From a virus: a stretch of DNA of 31,837 nucleotides. The stretch spans positions 1 to 31,837 of IMG/VR virus record IMGVR_UViG_3300017746_002081. One strand, given 5' to 3'. Shown here in pieces: positions 13,540-21,868 of the stretch. Made by a program: the position numbers and the translations under genes. The first letter of the stretch is position 1. Each line of letters opens with the position of its first letter. A model generated the notes under the pieces. It saw only the letters and a program-made list of their open reading frames with translations, made no database searches and was not told the origin of the DNA.

Positions 13540-13568
13540 TTGACAAATGAATATATTGATTATATAAT
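13540..13568 (+). promoter_or_regulatory. Consensus sigma70 promoter TTGACA-N17-TATAAT
   Basis: Full consensus at both hexamers (13540-13545 and 13563-13568) with the ideal 17-base spacer. It lies between tRNA-Arg and DNA ligase and gives a leader of about 21 bases containing AGAGAGG. Confidence 0.88.
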
Positions 13569-13595
13569 GTATATAATAATTAAAGAGAGGCACAA

Positions 13596-14924
13596 ATGAG
13601 AACACAACCCCAGGCAATAATCGAAAAGCTAGAAGCAGACAATTCACGTCTTGCTAAAGAATCAATATTATTAGACGCAATGAATGAAGGACTAGATGAG
13701 TTCTTTGAAGGTGTACGTATGGCACTTGATCCATTATACACATTTGGCGTTAAGCAAGTTCCAACAAAGGACACAGTAATCAGTGGACAAGGTTGTGAAT
13801 GGAAGGTATTCGTAGAACTTGCAGATAAACTTAACAAAAGAGAATTAACTGGTCATGCGGCCAGAGATGCTATTGAGCTTGTAATGAGTTCAGCGACAGC
13901 AGAACAATGGAATGGTTTTTACAGACGTATCCTTATTAAAGATTTACGTTGTGGCGTAAGTGAAAAGACAGTAAACAATGTAGCAAAGAAAAATAACTTT
14001 GACAAATACATTGTTCCTACATTTACTTGTCAACTTGCACATGACTCAGCTAACCACGAAAAGAAGATGGTTGGTCCTAAACAAATAGAAATTAAACTTG
14101 ATGGTGTTAGAGTACTAACAGTTATCAAAGATGGCAAGGTTGAGATGTTTAGCAGGAATGGTAAGCAGTTTCATAACTTTGGACATATCATAGAAGAACT
14201 AGAAGCAGTATTAAAAGAAAAGCCTGCTCCATATGATCTAGTATTGGACGGAGAGGTAATGAGTGCTAACTTCCAGGACCTAATGAAACAGGTACATAGA
14301 AAGAGTGGAGGTGTTGCCAAAGACGCAGTACTACATTTATTTGATATGATTCCATTAGACAAGTTCTTAGAAGGAAAGTATGAAGTAGAGCAATCAAAAA
14401 GAAGTCAGTATGTATGGCATTGGGTTGAAGCTAATAAAGACGCCTTAGAGCACGTACAAGCACTGGACTGGGAAGATGTGGATCTAAGTAGCCCTGAAGG
14501 CCAAGATCGCTTTGTAGAGCTTAATAAAGCGGCTGTAGACGGTGGATATGAAGGAGTTATGATCAAAGATCAACAAGCAGTATACGAATGTAAGAGATCT
14601 CATGCTTGGTTAAAAGCCAAACCTTTCATCGAGATTACATTAAAAGTAGTTGCAGTTGAAGAAGGAACTGGACGAAATGAAGGTAGACTTGGCGCAATCA
14701 TAGTAGAAGGAGAAGACGATGGATACAATTATCACCTTAACTGTGGAAGTGGTTTCACTGACAGTCAACGTGATCAGTTCTGGACTGACCGTACTAACAT
14801 CATTGGTTCTTTAGTAGAAATTAGAGCAGACGCTCGTACAAAATCACAAGATTCAGACACATACAGTTTACGTTTTCCTAGATTTAAAACTTTTAGATCA
14901 GATGAAAATGGCGAAAAAATATAA
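13596..14924 (+). CDS. ATP-dependent DNA ligase
   Basis: A 442-residue ligase comparable to T4 gp30 (slightly shorter). It seals nicks through an enzyme-AMP intermediate. The nucleotidyltransferase motif I is EIKLDGVR with the adenylated lysine K167. Motif III is FSRNGK (185-190), motif IV LVLDGEV (215-221), motif V EGVMIKD (319-325) and the WLKAKP segment (338-343) supplies the last lysines. An OB-fold domain follows from about 345 (ITLKVVAVEEGTGRNEGRLGAI). The N-terminal 150 helical residues correspond to a DNA-binding domain. It is expressed from a consensus promoter and ends at an intrinsic terminator, so it is its own unit, likely early. Confidence 0.95.
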   Translation: MRTQPQAIIEKLEADNSRLAKESILLDAMNEGLDEFFEGVRMALDPLYTFGVKQVPTKDTVISGQGCEWKVFVELADKLNKRELTGHAARDAIELVMSSATAEQWNGFYRRILIKDLRCGVSEKTVNNVAKKNNFDKYIVPTFTCQLAHDSANHEKKMVGPKQIEIKLDGVRVLTVIKDGKVEMFSRNGKQFHNFGHIIEELEAVLKEKPAPYDLVLDGEVMSANFQDLMKQVHRKSGGVAKDAVLHLFDMIPLDKFLEGKYEVEQSKRSQYVWHWVEANKDALEHVQALDWEDVDLSSPEGQDRFVELNKAAVDGGYEGVMIKDQQAVYECKRSHAWLKAKPFIEITLKVVAVEEGTGRNEGRLGAIIVEGEDDGYNYHLNCGSGFTDSQRDQFWTDRTNIIGSLVEIRADARTKSQDSDTYSLRFPRFKTFRSDENGEKI

Positions 14925-14927
14925 GAT

Positions 14928-14961
14928 TAAAAGTCATTTTTAGTAGACTTTTATTTTTTTT
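14928..14961 (+). terminator. Intrinsic terminator after DNA ligase
   Basis: TAAAAGTC (14928-14935) pairs with GACTTTTA (14946-14953), loop of 10, followed by an eight-T run. It begins three bases after the ligase stop. The stem is AT-rich, so termination may be partial. Confidence 0.75.
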
Positions 14962-14969
14962 GCTATATA
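14961..14969 (+). promoter_or_regulatory. Possible extended -10 (TGCTATATA)
   Basis: TG-C-TATATA directly after the terminator, 39 bases before the next start codon. No -35 match lies 17 bases upstream, so this is only a candidate. Confidence 0.3.
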
Positions 14970-15007
14970 GTAACTGTGTTAGACATATTTTTGCAGGAGA
15001 TTGAAGA

Positions 15008-16306
15008 TTGGCTAAATCACTTTTAAAAGGTGCACCTCGTAAAAAGAAGAGAGCCACGAGACGTGTAAGCCAAAAGAATTATGAGCCGGATATATCGAAG
15101 GCGAGTGAACTTGATGGGCCGGCCTATGGGAGACTAAAGGACCATGCTTATTCCTATTATAGGATGGAGTTTAAAGGTGCTGACTACAAAAGATGGATTC
15201 TTGAGTATTGTAAGGACAAGCCTGAATGGAAGAAACACATAAAGGCTATAGGAAAGAATCCGGAATGGCGTTTTAGTTGTACACTTGGTACAAGTTGTAG
15301 ACTAATGAACAAAGGCCTTCCGTCTTTGCACAAACCTTACGCAGACCACTGGCGAGAGCTTCCAGGTACTATGGGAGAAATCAAGCCAATGGAAGATTTT
15401 ATAGATAAACAATTAAAAGAATTGATTATTGAAGGAAGTAAAGTGATTGAAGAAGTAAAGAAAAAAGAAATTGAAGAACAAAAACTTGAAGCACGTAAGC
15501 CAAGTATACAGGAACGTATCGCATCGCAGTCATTACTGATGATGGGTGCAGTTGATGATTGGCTGGATACCTGGGGAAGTAATCCAGGCAAGTTTGATCC
15601 TAAGTCCTTTAGAATTAGCAAACATCTTAATGATGTAAAGTGTACACAGGCTCATGCACGTAAGATCAAAGAGTGGTATACAAGCGAGATAGCAGAATTT
15701 ACAGAAGTATTACAACCACCAAGCAAGGCCCAACGTGATGCAATGAGTGAACGTGATCGAGACTATGCGGAACAGTTGATAGAAGCATACAGTGACTTTG
15801 AAAAGAAAGATGTTAAGAAGTATCTTGAAGCATTAACATTGTTTATGGGTGCTTGTGATATAATCATTGACACAGCCAAAGCAAATAGAAAGCCACGTAA
15901 ACGTATCCGTAGCAAAGAGAAGATGGTATCTAAATTAAGGTTTAGAGTCAACGATGAGAAGTTCCAGTTAGCAAGTATCAACCCACAAGAGATCATTGGT
16001 GCAGAAGAGCTTTGGGTGTTTAACATCAAAACACGTAAGCTAGGTAGGTATGTTGCTAGTAGCAAAGATCCACTACATCAACGTAGAGAAGGTACAGGAT
16101 TAAGTGTTAAAGGTACTACTATCATAGGCTTTAGCGAAGAAGAATCCATACAAAAAACACTACGTAAACCAGAAGAAAAGCTGAAAGAGTTTAAAGATGC
16201 TGGAAAAATCAAGATCAAGAAGTTCTTGGACGAGATCAATGCAGTAGATATCAAGCTCAATGGTCGTATCAATCCTGAGACGATTTTGCTAAAAACAATA
16301 GATTAA
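15008..16306 (+). CDS. Basic phage protein of unknown function (432 aa)
   Basis: A large soluble protein with a strongly basic N-terminus (RKKKRATRR at 11-19). The first third contains LKDHAYSYYRMEFKGADYKRWIL and a W-rich block, which suggest a compact helical domain. The middle (about 130-300) is charged and helical, with a coiled-coil-like run (LIIEGSKVIEEVKKKEIEEQ). The C-terminal part from about 310 is beta-rich: SKLRFRVNDEKFQLASINPQEIIGAEELWVFNIKTRKLGRYVA. I do not recognise the family, though similar large proteins occur in T4-like marine phages. The start is TTG at 15008 with AGGAGA about nine bases upstream. The basic N-terminus fits nucleic-acid or capsid contact, but no function is claimed. 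Confidence 0.8.
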   Translation: MAKSLLKGAPRKKKRATRRVSQKNYEPDISKASELDGPAYGRLKDHAYSYYRMEFKGADYKRWILEYCKDKPEWKKHIKAIGKNPEWRFSCTLGTSCRLMNKGLPSLHKPYADHWRELPGTMGEIKPMEDFIDKQLKELIIEGSKVIEEVKKKEIEEQKLEARKPSIQERIASQSLLMMGAVDDWLDTWGSNPGKFDPKSFRISKHLNDVKCTQAHARKIKEWYTSEIAEFTEVLQPPSKAQRDAMSERDRDYAEQLIEAYSDFEKKDVKKYLEALTLFMGACDIIIDTAKANRKPRKRIRSKEKMVSKLRFRVNDEKFQLASINPQEIIGAEELWVFNIKTRKLGRYVASSKDPLHQRREGTGLSVKGTTIIGFSEEESIQKTLRKPEEKLKEFKDAGKIKIKKFLDEINAVDIKLNGRINPETILLKTID

Positions 16307-16324
16307 ACCAAACAATACAAGTTT

Positions 16325-16332
16325 GATAAATA
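16325..16332 (+). promoter_or_regulatory. Late-promoter-like octamer GATAAATA
   Basis: GATAAATA-CTTAC-ATG: five bases separate the octamer from the ATG at 16338. If it works like a T4 late promoter, transcription starts at the ATG itself. No Shine-Dalgarno sequence is present. Confidence 0.6.
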
Positions 16333-16337
16333 CTTAC

Positions 16338-17450
16338 ATGAGCACACATGACATCCAAGATTCTGAATTAAAAGCAGTACAAGACGGGCTAGTGCAGTTA
16401 GGCAAGTCCATTGAAACTATTGCGAAGCGTCAATTACCTAAACCTGAATTTCTTAATAACGAAATCAGTGGAGACAAAATCCATGGTGGAACTATTACAG
16501 AATTTAGTACAATGGGTATACAAGATAGAGCTACGAAACTTGAATTAGTGGTTGAAAACAATCTTGTAAGTACTGACAACTTAAAAGTTGGACTACTTAA
16601 GAATAGTGTTAGAGTAGAAGAAGACTTAACAGTAGCAGGTACTATCAAAGCGGCTAGACTTGAAGTAGATGAAGTCAAGGCTGATGTACGTAATGACAGA
16701 ACAAGTCCATTAAACTTTGATTGTGAGAACGAATCACCTTACGGAAAAGGTTTGATGTGGACTGGAGCAGGGCATACTAAACAATTAGTGATGCAAGGCA
16801 ATCCAGATAGGATTTGGTCAAGTGAGATCATAGATACTCATGGTGAGTATCGAATAGGAAACATAACAGTACTATCTTCAAATGAACTAGGAGCAGACGT
16901 TACTAAATCTAGTTTGACTGAAGTAGGTACATTAAGAAACCTTAGAACAGAAGGTAATTTTGTATTAGACCAGTTTATATTTTATGATGGTGACGGTATG
17001 CGTTTGGGCATTGGCTCAGAAGCACCTAACGGTCAGTTAAGTGTTGCTGGTAACGAAGTAGAGTTTATTGTTGATCCAGGGTATGACACAGTAAAGGTTG
17101 GAGCATTTACAACAAGTGATGTAGAACTTATTACTGATGATCAAACTAGAATCAAACTTAAAGCAAACAATCGAATTGAAGTTGGAACTGACGCTGATAC
17201 TATTACTACTGTAAAAGGTAAACTAGGAATAGGTGTTAATAACCCAGATGTTTGTTTTAGTACATCAGGACCAATCAAATTTGAAAACAAGAAGTTTGAA
17301 GTAGGATCAGATGTTCCACAAAGTGGTAATTACAAACGTGGGGACATTGTATGGAATGACACTCCAAGTCCAACAGGATTTGTAGGGTGGGTCTGTATAA
17401 AAGATGGCACCCCAGGAGAGTGGAAACCATTTGGCCAAATAGGGGCTTAA
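16338..17450 (+). CDS. Tail-fibre-like virion protein
   Basis: A 370-residue structural protein. It starts with a short helical segment (residues 1-35), then short beta repeats typical of trimeric fibres (VEEDLTVAGTIKAARLEV, LTEVGTLRNLRTEGNF, VKGKLGIGVNNPD). The C-terminus KRGDIVWNDTPSPTGFVGWVCIKDGTPGEWKPFGQI is a module seen at the end of many T4-like marine phage fibre and baseplate-appendage proteins. A TTG at 16323 is in frame but sits in the promoter octamer; ATG 16338 is used. The membrane protein follows after one base. Exact position in the virion (short or long fibre) cannot be told. Confidence 0.8.
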   Translation: MSTHDIQDSELKAVQDGLVQLGKSIETIAKRQLPKPEFLNNEISGDKIHGGTITEFSTMGIQDRATKLELVVENNLVSTDNLKVGLLKNSVRVEEDLTVAGTIKAARLEVDEVKADVRNDRTSPLNFDCENESPYGKGLMWTGAGHTKQLVMQGNPDRIWSSEIIDTHGEYRIGNITVLSSNELGADVTKSSLTEVGTLRNLRTEGNFVLDQFIFYDGDGMRLGIGSEAPNGQLSVAGNEVEFIVDPGYDTVKVGAFTTSDVELITDDQTRIKLKANNRIEVGTDADTITTVKGKLGIGVNNPDVCFSTSGPIKFENKKFEVGSDVPQSGNYKRGDIVWNDTPSPTGFVGWVCIKDGTPGEWKPFGQIGA

Positions 17451-17451
17451 A

Positions 17452-17787
17452 ATGGTAACACAAATTAAGTTCTGGCATTGGCTAGGTAGACTAGCACCGA
17501 TGGTTACACTACTAGGATTATGTTTATCCCTTTGGTTAGGTCCAGACAGTTGGACAGACTACTTAATCATATCAATCGCAGTATCATTTGGAATCATAGC
17601 ATTTGCTTGGTGGTGGTGGGTAATAATTGCTGTCAAAGATTTAACAGATATGCTGAAAAAGAATCAAGAAGACTTCATAAAGGTAATTGATGATATCGGT
17701 AAATTACGAACTGATATGTCTAAAAGCCGTAAACCTAGAGTCGCACATAACGATCCAGATAAAGATCTAAATAAACCTAAAGATTAA
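17452..17787 (+). CDS. Two-helix membrane protein (111 aa)
   Basis: A 111-residue protein with two membrane helices at about residues 12-29 and 37-59 (the second ends in a run of four W), then a charged cytosolic tail of 50 residues with a coiled-coil part (KDLTDMLKKNQEDFIKVIDDIGKL). AGGGG lies about eight bases upstream. It follows the fibre-like gene by one base. Size and topology would fit a holin, and the location in a structural block is compatible, but sequence alone does not show it. Its stop overlaps the stop of a minus-strand gene. Confidence 0.7.
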   Translation: MVTQIKFWHWLGRLAPMVTLLGLCLSLWLGPDSWTDYLIISIAVSFGIIAFAWWWWVIIAVKDLTDMLKKNQEDFIKVIDDIGKLRTDMSKSRKPRVAHNDPDKDLNKPKD

Positions 17788-17921
17788 TTTTTAGGTTCGT
17801 TATACTCATCTGTTGGCTTAGGCAGAGGTTGAGTATTATTGTGTTCTTGTCTCATCTCACTATCATCTCCCTTTGGCATTGTACCATCTGGTTGTCGAAG
17901 TTTTTCTTTATCCTGATCCAA
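17784..17921 (-). CDS. Small hydrophilic protein (45 aa), TTG start
   Basis: A 45-codon reading frame with an ideal ribosome-binding site: AGGAGG (minus strand, 17935-17930) eight bases before a TTG start at 17921-17919. It begins inside the end of the 552-residue fibre gene (14-base overlap) and stops in overlap with the plus-strand membrane protein. The product is very hydrophilic and proline-rich (LRQPDGTMPKGDDSEM, then TQPLPKPTDEYNEPKN), probably disordered. No family recognised. The perfect ribosome site and the way the frame fills the gap exactly argue that it is real. Confidence 0.6.
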   Translation of the reverse strand: MDQDKEKLRQPDGTMPKGDDSEMRQEHNNTQPLPKPTDEYNEPKN

Positions 17922-19566
17922 GTGTTAACCCTCCTCTTGCATTGTAATATCCTGCCAAGCTCATATCTTTAGTTTGTCGTTTTATGTTCTGATTGCCGTT
18001 GGCACTAGTTGTTAATTCATCTGATTTGAAATTTGCAAAGTTGTAATTTGAATGTCCTTGGATTGCACTTGCGGCCGTGTTTGTATGTGCAACACCACCC
18101 GTACCACCTTGGTTGTATCCGTATCTAAAATATTCTGGTACTATTCTTAATATTCCAGGTAGATAGTAACGAAAGTCAACTGAGTCAGCATTAACGTCAC
18201 AGTATAGATATGGATAATCTTCGCCCGTATCTAAGGTGTCATGAAAGTATGCTTCTGTATCAGTCTTGATCTTGTTCAGTGCATCTGTTTGGCTTGACCC
18301 ATCTTCAAAGATATAATTTCTATAGCCTAGGGTTGTTTCAGTACCGCTATTAACAGGAGTGAAATAAAATGTTATTTTAAGCCATGTTGGAAATCCATAA
18401 TTCTGTCTATTGAATGTTTCAAAACACCCTGTTGGAGTTCCTCCACTAGGGACCGTGTGTGCGTTTGTAAATTGACCACCACTGTCTGCCCATAACAGGC
18501 TTCCTAGTCTGTTTTTAGACCCTGCTGGAAAACCAGTTGAATCTGACATTGAGTATTTAAAAAGTAAAACATACCCACCAGTGTTGTTTACGAATGTATG
18601 GTTAAGTGTTGCTCCACTGTTGCTCATTTGTAGTGTAACGTTTTCTGAGGTGCCGGCATAGTTAGGAGCTCTTGCTGTGTTATAACCTGCCGAGCTGGCT
18701 ATGTAATTAGCTACGTTGGTTGCATTATTATTACTGCCGTTTAGAAATGTTCCTGATCCGTTTGTATAACCAGTGTTGTTTGTCCATGCAACATTCCTAA
18801 AATTATCAAATGTAAATTGTTTTGCAGAACTGTCCCAGGCGGCATCATAGAGATTTAGATAATAGTAATGCCAAGTTCCACCACTAGCTATCGTAGGTAG
18901 TGCCGTCATAACCTGACTGAAGTCTACACTTCCTCCATTAGGAACAATAACTCCGTTGTCTGTATCTAAGATGTTGCTCACAGTGGTGATCTTTGTGTTA
19001 ACTGATCCTCCTACAAATCCTCCTGCGTCTGAAAAGGTAAAATTTGCCTTACCATAAAGGTAGTCAACTGCGGTTGTGGTATTTCCTGGGTCTTCAACAA
19101 TCTGAATAGGAACTGCCGTTGAGGCTGTTGTGGTATCTGATTTTAGATATCCATTTACCCATCCACCTGTAGTAGATGTAAAGCCTGCATCTGAACCATC
19201 TATCACCATTATGCTATCAACACCTGCGGCGTTATTAGTAACTCCCGTGTTAAGTAAATTGTTGTTACCTGGGGCTGTGGTCGTACTAAAATACAAGTTA
19301 CCATCATTCCATATTCCTGACCTAAGAATTAATACTAACTTCGAATCGGTGTTTATGTTAATAAAGTCTACATCTCCACCACCAACTTGTAACTTGTTAT
19401 TAACCGTGTTCTTACTTACTGTGAATATAGTGTAGTTAGGTCCGCCACTGGTTTTGGAAGAGTTGTGATTTGATGCTCTGAATTCTGATAATGATATAGG
19501 ATTAGATCCTCCGAATTCTGCTTGGAGGTCTGCAAAACTTATCTGTCCACTGCTAGGTAGTGCCAT
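17908..19566 (-). CDS. Virion structural / tail-fibre protein
   Basis: A 552-residue protein starting MALPSSGQISFADLQAEFGGSNPISLSEFRAS, read as MALPSSGQ...FADLQAEFGG...LSEFRA: a recognisable N-terminal module of many T4-like cyanophage and pelagiphage structural proteins. The rest is Gly/Ser/Asn/Thr-rich beta sequence, typical of fibres or adhesins. Near the C-terminus YYNARGGLTLGSG is a common end of such proteins. AAGGGG precedes the ATG by about six bases, and the gene starts three bases after the stop of the S74 fibre, so both are in one operon. It probably decorates or extends the fibre; that is inference. Confidence 0.85.
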   Translation of the reverse strand: MALPSSGQISFADLQAEFGGSNPISLSEFRASNHNSSKTSGGPNYTIFTVSKNTVNNKLQVGGGDVDFININTDSKLVLILRSGIWNDGNLYFSTTTAPGNNNLLNTGVTNNAAGVDSIMVIDGSDAGFTSTTGGWVNGYLKSDTTTASTAVPIQIVEDPGNTTTAVDYLYGKANFTFSDAGGFVGGSVNTKITTVSNILDTDNGVIVPNGGSVDFSQVMTALPTIASGGTWHYYYLNLYDAAWDSSAKQFTFDNFRNVAWTNNTGYTNGSGTFLNGSNNNATNVANYIASSAGYNTARAPNYAGTSENVTLQMSNSGATLNHTFVNNTGGYVLLFKYSMSDSTGFPAGSKNRLGSLLWADSGGQFTNAHTVPSGGTPTGCFETFNRQNYGFPTWLKITFYFTPVNSGTETTLGYRNYIFEDGSSQTDALNKIKTDTEAYFHDTLDTGEDYPYLYCDVNADSVDFRYYLPGILRIVPEYFRYGYNQGGTGGVAHTNTAASAIQGHSNYNFANFKSDELTTSANGNQNIKRQTKDMSLAGYYNARGGLTLGSG

Positions 19567-19569
19567 CTG

Positions 19570-21822
19570 TTACCCCTTGGATTTCAATTCGTTTACTTCT
19601 TTTCTTAATTCTTTGATTGCTTCTACCAATAGTCCTACTAACTTATCGTATTGTATACCTAGGTATCCATCTTTTTTCTCACGCACCACTTCTGGTAATA
19701 CCTGTAGCACGTCTTGAGCAATTAATCCTGTGTCGTGTTTCTTAATGAAGTATCCGTCTTCTCCACCACGTTCTTCAATGTAAGAGTCACACCAATCAAA
19801 CCTTACACCTTTTAACTTGGCTACCCTGTCTAGTGCATTTGGAATGTTAACAATATTTTCTTTTAGTCTACTGTCTGATGTATAGTATCCTGTGATGTTA
19901 TTAGTAGCTCTGATCTCTCCAGCAGTTCCTGAAGCGGCAGTTCCTATTCCTATGCTTCCCATTTGTACGTTGTCATCATTGTCAACGCCTAGTAGTTTAC
20001 GTTGTGAACCTGCGGCATTACCAACGTTTGTAGCACCAAGGAATGTTCTTCCTATTGAGCCTAGTGTAAATGTACCAGCAGTATTTGAACCTGTAAAATA
20101 TATTCCTGTGTCAGCCGCGGAAGTTAATCCTGCTAGTGCGTCTAAGTCTGCGTCCCAGGCCTGTAAGTTTGTGCCAATGGTCCAATCAAAAGTGATGTTA
20201 CCTGTCAATCCTGATAATGACAGTGGTGATGAAACACTTACAGGTACCGTACCGCCGGCATCTGGAAATGTTATGAATCTAGCACCAGTAACAGATGCTG
20301 GAGCCTGTAATGTAATTTTATGTGTTCCGTTGTTTGTTCCTTCTAAAAACTCAATCTTACCACCAGTAGTAGCAGTTGGAGACAAAATAGGATTAGTTAA
20401 CGTTTTGTTTGTAAGTGTATCAGTAGTTGCTCTACCTACTACTTCATCTCCTGTGATTGCAGTATTAAGTTCTGCAAAGGTTCCTGAGAGTGTATTGGTA
20501 GTTAAACTAATTGACTTGTTTGTAAATGTATCTGTTGTATCTCTACCAACTAACGTTGCGTCACTAACTGCGGTATTAAGTTCTGCTAGTGTACCTGTTA
20601 CTGTATTAGTAGTTAAGCTGATTGACTTGTTTGTAAATGTATCTGTTGTTGCCTTACCAACTAGTGTATCTGTTGCGGCTGGCAATGTAATAGTTACATC
20701 GGCAGTACTTGCAGGACCTATTAGTGTTGCTTTGTTAGTGCCGTTGTTTGTTCCTTCTAAAAACTCAACCTTACCACCAGTAGTAGCAGTCGGAGATAGA
20801 ATAGGATCAGTTAATGTTTTGTTTGTGAGTGTTTGCGTTGCCGCAATACCAACAAGTGTTTCGTCACTAACCGCAGTATTAAATTCCGCAAAGGTTCCTG
20901 TTACTGTATTAGTAGTTAAACTAATTGACTTATTTGTAAATGTATCTGTTGTAGCTCTACCTACAAGTGTGTCTGTGCTTGTTGGTAATGTAATTGTTCC
21001 TGTGTTTGAAATGGAACTAATTACAGGAGTTGTTAATGTTTTGTTTGTTAAAATCTGTGAATCGTTAAGTGTTACAACACTTGAATCTATTGCGTATGAA
21101 ACTGTGTCAGTACCTGCTGTGGTTGTTATGTCAATACCTGTTCCACCTACAAGTGTAAGTAGATCAGCAATGGTATCTGCTACGACATCAGTTTGACCTG
21201 ATACCCTAATTGTTTTAAATGCTTGTTTGGCTCCACCGTAGTCAGCAGTAGCAACACCACCTGATACGTATGCAGGGAATCCTGTACTGTTTAGTCCTGT
21301 GCTTAATAAATCATCTGTGTACAAATCAAAATTGTTACCATCGATAACGTTCATGAAATATTCGTTACCGTTTACATTGGTCATTCCTACGACATCAACT
21401 ATGGTTACTGGTGTACCTTCCGTAAATCCGTGTGGGTTAGTAGTTGTTACCCTAGCAGGATTGGCCTGTGTAATTGCACTAATGCTTTTACTAACACCAC
21501 CGACCAAAGCCGCGATAGTAAGTTGATTAGCATTGTCTCTGGTGATGGTCATGTTACCACCTGCCACCAGTGCTATGTCTTTGTTGTTTGAATTTACATC
21601 AGACAGTCGTATGCTTGTTGTTGATACTGGAACGTTTAAATCGTAATCAACATCTATCTTAAATGAATCCGTAGATGCGTTAGCCCCTGTAAAAGCTACG
21701 CCGTTACCTCTGCTGATATTCAAGCTATCAGTTACACTATCACCTTCAAGTGTAGCTTCTAGTGTTGTACCATCTGTCGAGTACAACTTAATATATCTAA
21801 AAAAATCGTAAAATGCTGTCAT
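19570..21822 (-). CDS. Tail fibre with C-terminal S74 intramolecular chaperone
   Basis: A 750-residue fibre. Most of it is low-complexity beta repeats rich in T, N, V and S, including near-identical modules (see repeats). The last 102 residues form a peptidase S74 intramolecular chaperone domain: SDSRLKENI at 649-657, then VAKLKGVRFDW, TGLIAQDVLQVLPEVV and IQYDKLVGLLVEAIKEL with a C-terminal coiled coil. In characterised members this domain trimerises the fibre and then cleaves itself off; the Ser in the SDSRLKE motif is at the cleavage site. An AATAAATA octamer on the minus strand (21856-21849) and AGGA before the ATG fit late expression. Confidence 0.92.
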   Translation of the reverse strand: MTAFYDFFRYIKLYSTDGTTLEATLEGDSVTDSLNISRGNGVAFTGANASTDSFKIDVDYDLNVPVSTTSIRLSDVNSNNKDIALVAGGNMTITRDNANQLTIAALVGGVSKSISAITQANPARVTTTNPHGFTEGTPVTIVDVVGMTNVNGNEYFMNVIDGNNFDLYTDDLLSTGLNSTGFPAYVSGGVATADYGGAKQAFKTIRVSGQTDVVADTIADLLTLVGGTGIDITTTAGTDTVSYAIDSSVVTLNDSQILTNKTLTTPVISSISNTGTITLPTSTDTLVGRATTDTFTNKSISLTTNTVTGTFAEFNTAVSDETLVGIAATQTLTNKTLTDPILSPTATTGGKVEFLEGTNNGTNKATLIGPASTADVTITLPAATDTLVGKATTDTFTNKSISLTTNTVTGTLAELNTAVSDATLVGRDTTDTFTNKSISLTTNTLSGTFAELNTAITGDEVVGRATTDTLTNKTLTNPILSPTATTGGKIEFLEGTNNGTHKITLQAPASVTGARFITFPDAGGTVPVSVSSPLSLSGLTGNITFDWTIGTNLQAWDADLDALAGLTSAADTGIYFTGSNTAGTFTLGSIGRTFLGATNVGNAAGSQRKLLGVDNDDNVQMGSIGIGTAASGTAGEIRATNNITGYYTSDSRLKENIVNIPNALDRVAKLKGVRFDWCDSYIEERGGEDGYFIKKHDTGLIAQDVLQVLPEVVREKKDGYLGIQYDKLVGLLVEAIKELRKEVNELKSKG
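20320..20960 (-). repeat. Tandem and interspersed repeats in the S74 fibre gene
   Basis: A module encoding TDTFTNKSISLTTNT-V/L-(S/T)GT-(F/L)AE occurs three times, at about 20461-20545, 20573-20656 and 20877-20957. A second module encoding LTNKTLT(N/D)PILSPTATTGG and FLEGTNNGT occurs twice (about 20320-20420 and 20740-20840). DNA identity is high with silent changes. Such repeats encode the fibre shaft and allow length change by recombination. Confidence 0.85.
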
Positions 21823-21848
21823 TTCGTATCATGTCCTAACTTATACTG

Positions 21849-21861
21849 TATTTATTAAATA
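21849..21861. promoter_or_regulatory. Overlapping divergent late-promoter-like octamers
   Basis: On the minus strand AATAAATA (21856-21849) points to the S74 fibre; on the plus strand ATTAAATA (21854-21861) points to the gene at 21869, seven bases before its ATG. The two octamers share three bases, so they probably compete. Confidence 0.5.
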
Positions 21862-21868
21862 ATGTATC

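Noticed and set aside
20320-20960. CRISPR array
   Set aside because: The repeats are in frame inside a fibre gene, are long and diverged, and have no regular spacers.
19892-21196. A 434-codon open frame on the plus strand, antisense to the S74 fibre
   Set aside because: The product is a low-complexity string of V, S, P and L that mirrors the fibre repeats. It has no ribosome site, and the opposite strand encodes a clear fibre with an S74 domain. Codon bias of the fibre explains the lack of stops.
17784-21822. Diversity-generating retroelement acting on the fibres
   Set aside because: No reverse transcriptase and no template-repeat pair with adenine-specific differences is visible in the window.
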